Of a DNA stretch of 5,824 bases, positions 1 through 5,824 are shown in pieces. Every line of letters starts with the position of its first letter. The stretch's first letter is position 1. Source of the DNA: Actinomycetes bacterium (GTDB lineage: Bacteria; Actinomycetota; Acidimicrobiia; Acidimicrobiales; Bog-793); the NCBI GenBank assembly GCA_021823365.1, contig JAKAOD010000221.1, forward strand, positions 1-5,824. Direction: 5' to 3'. The position numbers were made by a program, and so were the translations under genes. Under the pieces are notes generated by a model. The model did not search any database and was not told the origin of the DNA. It saw only the letters and a list, made by a program, of their open reading frames with translations.

Positions 1-64
1 GCGGCCCTCGGTCGCGATGTTGGAGCCGTCGACGACGACGTGCTCCGCCGTGCGAGCCGCCGCC

Positions 65-78
<14 letters not shown>
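1..78 (-). CDS. Start of a probable NYN/Zc3h12a-like (PIN-fold) ribonuclease domain protein, partial at the left edge
   Basis: This minus-strand frame stays open to the left edge and encodes VVVDGSNIATEGR at positions 39-1. That hydrophobic strand followed by DGSN matches, from memory, the first beta strand and first acidic residue of NYN / Zc3h12a-like RNase domains, which are metal-dependent PIN-fold nucleases; ATEGR following it is common in actinobacterial members. No ATG, GTG or TTG lies in this frame nearby. The best start is CTG at 78-76, five bases after a GGAGG at 88-84, giving an N-terminus MSAHKAAARTAEH before the strand. If so, the gene overlaps the last 14 bases of kgd (TAA at 67-65) and is probably translated with it. 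Only 26 codons are visible, so the family call rests on one motif and the rest of the active site cannot be checked. The start codon is an inference. Confidence 0.5.
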
Positions 79-3784
<3,706 letters not shown>

Positions 3785-3789
3785 CCGAT

Positions 3790-3795
3790 CCTCCT
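3790..3795 (-). promoter_or_regulatory. Strong ribosome binding site that fixes the kgd start
   Basis: Read on the minus strand, AGGAGG at 3795-3790 is followed by five bases (ATCGG) and then GTG at 3784-3782. The perfect Shine-Dalgarno match makes this GTG a much better start than the ATG at 3931 of the same open frame. The resulting N-terminus also aligns well with the start of mycobacterial Kgd, which reaches NEWLVEEMY after about ten residues. Confidence 0.85.
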
Positions 3796-3812
3796 GGTCA
3801 ACCACCTGGGCG

Positions 3813-3818
3813 ATCCTA
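3813..3818 (-). promoter_or_regulatory. Candidate -10 element of the kgd promoter
   Basis: The minus strand reads GATAGGATCG here. TAGGAT fits the actinobacterial TANNNT -10 consensus and is one of the few AT-containing spots in the intergenic region. Transcription would begin near 3806, giving a leader of about 22 bases with the AGGAGG inside it. The hexamer 17 bases upstream (ACGGAA) is a poor -35, which is common for actinobacterial housekeeping promoters. This is pattern evidence only. Confidence 0.35.
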
Positions 3819-3903
3819 TCCCGGCGGACGTCAGGTTCCGTCGCCCGGTCCGTCTCCGCGCGTGCCTCGCGGCGGCCGAGACCCGGGGACCGCCCGACCG
3901 GGC

Positions 3904-3912
3904 TGGTAATGT
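3904..3912 (+). promoter_or_regulatory. Candidate extended -10 promoter for ftsEX
   Basis: The sequence TGGTAATGT contains TG, one base and then TAATGT, an extended -10 arrangement (TGn-TANNNT), in the most AT-rich patch between the genes. Transcription would start near 3919 and leave a leader of about 115 bases before ftsE. No clear -35 lies 16-18 bases upstream, which extended -10 promoters tolerate. It is the best plus-strand candidate here but is not proven. Confidence 0.4.
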
Positions 3913-3938
3913 TGCCCGGACCGCTCGGCATCGGGGGC

Positions 3939-3985
3939 GCCGCCTCGGTGGCGTTGGGGCGTGCCGAGGCGCGGCCGCCTCGGTG
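3939..3985 (+). repeat. 12-bp direct repeat with an inverted segment between the copies, able to form alternative hairpins in the ftsE leader
   Basis: GCCGCCTCGGTG occurs at 3939-3950 and again at 3974-3985, 35 bases apart. Between them CCGAGGCG (3964-3971) is the exact reverse complement of CGCCTCGG, which lies inside both copies (3941-3948 and 3976-3983). The central segment can therefore pair with the upstream copy (8 bp, 15-base loop) or the downstream copy (8 bp, CGGC tetraloop, extendable by GU/UG/GC pairs to 3961-3986), but not both at once. The second hairpin ends 52 bases before the ftsE ATG. No U-tract follows, so it is not an ordinary terminator. Whether it has a role or is chance in GC-rich DNA is unknown. 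Confidence 0.6.
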
Positions 3986-4035
3986 CCGGGCGTCGGCGCC
4001 CAGCGCGCCGGCCGGCGAGCCCGGGGAAGAGGGCG

Positions 4036-4848
<813 letters not shown>

Positions 4849-4863
4849 GGCCCGGCTCTCGCG

Positions 4864-5754
4864 ATGGCGGTGCCTCTCGAGTACGCGGCGCGGGAGACCG
4901 TCGCCAACCTCTGGCGCAACCGGATGATGGCCCTGGCGGCGATACTGACCGTCGCCGTCTCGCTCTCGCTCGTCGGCACGGCGTTGCTGCTGCGCCAGGC
5001 CGTGAATCGTCAGATCGGGCAGTGGAGCGACAACGTCAGCCTCCAGATATTCATGAAGGCGGACGCCACGCCCCAGCAGCTCGGCGATGTCAGGATGATG
5101 ATCGCCCAGACGCCGCAGATCACGCGCTGCGGCTACCTCGACCACCAGAGGTCCTACCAGCAGGCGAGGCAGGTCCTCGCCGGCTCGCCGACGGCGATCG
5201 CGGCGCTGACGCCCGCCACGACGCCGACGGTGTTCAAGTGCCAGCTGGAGCGACCCGGGGACGCCCCGGCCGTGGCCGCCACCTTCAACACCGGCGTCCC
5301 CGGGGTCTACCAGGCGACGTCGCCCAGCCGGAGCATCCACGTCCTCCAGCAGGTTGCCAACGTGCTCCAGCTCATCCTCCTCGTGATCGCGATCGTGCTC
5401 CTCGTCTCCTCCCTGGTCCTGATCCTCAACGCGATCCGCATGGCGATCTTCGCCCGACGGCGCGAGGTCGGCGTGATGAAGCTCGTCGGCGCCACGAACT
5501 GGTTCATCCGCGTCCCGTTCATGCTCGAAGGCCTCGTGCAGGGACTGCTCGGGGCGATCGCCGCCGTCGTCATCGTCCTCCTGTCCAACATCGGGGTCGG
5601 CTACCTGATCCGCCACTACAAGATCTCGGTGTTCGGGGCGGCGGTGCTGCCGGCGCACGACCTCGTCATGACCGAGCTCGTCGTCGTGCTGATCGGGCTC
5701 GTCGTCGGGGTCGCCGGCTCCTCGATGGCCGTCCGCCGCTTCCTCGACGTCTGA
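4864..5754 (+). CDS. ftsX: Cell division membrane protein FtsX
   Basis: FtsX is the membrane partner of FtsE. It passes the ATPase signal across the membrane to peptidoglycan hydrolases or their activators. The 296-aa product has the family topology: a short cytoplasmic N-terminus (1-20, with LEYAARETVANLWRNR), TM1 about 21-43, an extracytoplasmic domain about 44-163, TM2 about 166-190, a cytoplasmic loop, TM3 about 222-248 and TM4 about 268-290. The loop after TM2, IFARRREVGVMKLVGATNWF (195-214), is the strongly conserved FtsX signature that contacts FtsE. The extracytoplasmic domain carries two cysteines, Cys89 and Cys126, the only ones in the protein. The ATG at 4864 is the first start after the ftsE stop. 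No good Shine-Dalgarno lies just upstream (GAGG at 4847-4850 is too far for a standard one), so translation probably depends on ribosomes finishing ftsE. The stop is TGA at 5752-5754. Confidence 0.96.
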   Translation: MAVPLEYAARETVANLWRNRMMALAAILTVAVSLSLVGTALLLRQAVNRQIGQWSDNVSLQIFMKADATPQQLGDVRMMIAQTPQITRCGYLDHQRSYQQARQVLAGSPTAIAALTPATTPTVFKCQLERPGDAPAVAATFNTGVPGVYQATSPSRSIHVLQQVANVLQLILLVIAIVLLVSSLVLILNAIRMAIFARRREVGVMKLVGATNWFIRVPFMLEGLVQGLLGAIAAVVIVLLSNIGVGYLIRHYKISVFGAAVLPAHDLVMTELVVVLIGLVVGVAGSSMAVRRFLDV

Positions 5755-5759
5755 GCTTC

Positions 5760-5824
5760 GTGCCGGTCCGCGCCCTCGCGGCGGCCGGGAGCTGGGGCGC
5801 GAGCCGCGTCGCGACCGGCGTCGT
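5760..5824 (+). CDS. Possible start of a further gene in the ftsEX operon, partial at the right edge
   Basis: A GTG at 5760, five bases after the ftsX stop, opens a frame that runs to the window edge and begins VPVRALAAAGSWGASRVATG. It is the only ATG/GTG/TTG-started open frame on this strand in the last 70 bases. In actinobacteria, ftsX is often followed closely by smpB or a wall peptidase gene, so a third gene is expected nearby. There is no Shine-Dalgarno before this GTG, the peptide matches nothing I recognise, and 21 codons in GC-rich DNA prove little. It may be non-coding, with the real start beyond the window. Confidence 0.2.
   Translation, partial: MPVRALAAAGSWGASRVATGV

Larger units (their letters stand above)
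3785..4035. other. Divergent intergenic region between kgd and ftsE
   Basis: These 251 bases separate the two divergent start codons. The kgd-proximal part holds its SD and a candidate -10. The middle holds an extended -10-like element pointing toward ftsE. The ftsE-proximal 100 bases are very GC-rich and full of short inverted repeats, including a perfect 12-bp palindrome CGCCGGCCGGCG at 4006-4017 and a 5-bp GGGCG/CGCCC stem at 3988-4001. Open frames cross the region on both strands (3931-3785 minus, 3961-4035 plus). Their peptides are Arg/Gly/Pro-rich and resemble no known N-terminus, so I treat it as non-coding. Confidence 0.8.

Noticed and set aside
3961..4035. A 25-residue N-terminal extension of FtsE from the in-frame GTG at 3961
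   Set aside because: The added residues are Arg/Gly/Pro-rich and unlike FtsE. The ATG at 4036 gives the standard N-terminus with a purine-rich SD-like stretch, and the extension overlaps the palindromic leader.
5769..5813. A possible terminator hairpin after ftsX (CGCGCCC pairing with GGGCGCG)
   Set aside because: The stem is only 7 bp with a 19-base loop and there is no T-tract. In DNA this GC-rich such pairings are expected by chance, and the operon may continue.

Overview
The window comes from a high-GC actinobacterium. It holds three complete genes and the edges of two more. The best lineage markers are the 2-oxoglutarate dehydrogenase, which has the actinobacterial Kgd architecture (a succinyltransferase-like domain fused in front of the E1 dehydrogenase, with no lipoyl domain), and FtsE/FtsX proteins whose motifs match actinobacterial ones. 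Acidimicrobiia or a similar deep-branching class is my guess, but the sequence alone does not prove it. GC content is very high throughout, with C or G at most third codon positions. This leaves long stop-free frames opposite the real genes.

Layout: (1) Positions 1-78, minus strand, hold the first codons of a gene that runs off the left edge. Its peptide VVVDGSNIATEGR resembles the opening strand of NYN/Zc3h12a-like (PIN-fold) ribonucleases. It appears to overlap the end of kgd and may start at a CTG. (2) Positions 65-3784, minus strand, hold kgd/sucA, complete, with a GTG start behind a perfect AGGAGG. (3) Positions 3785-4035 are a 251-base divergent intergenic region. It has a candidate promoter on each strand and, in the ftsE leader, a 12-bp direct repeat with an inverted segment between its copies that could pair with either one. 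(4) Positions 4036-4848 and 4864-5754, plus strand, hold ftsE and ftsX. They are separated by 15 bases, lie in the same reading frame and are surely one transcript. (5) Positions 5755-5824 hold at most the first codons of another plus-strand gene.

Two unrelated core functions sit back to back. To the left is a TCA-cycle / 2-oxoglutarate metabolism enzyme with a possible RNA-metabolism gene downstream. To the right is the ABC-type FtsEX complex, which in other bacteria controls peptidoglycan hydrolases at division or elongation. I saw no mobile elements, CRISPR arrays, tRNAs or rRNAs, and no sign of a new multi-gene system. The points most worth a second look are the overlapping NYN-like gene start, the switch-like repeat arrangement in the ftsE leader, and the C-terminal extension of FtsE.
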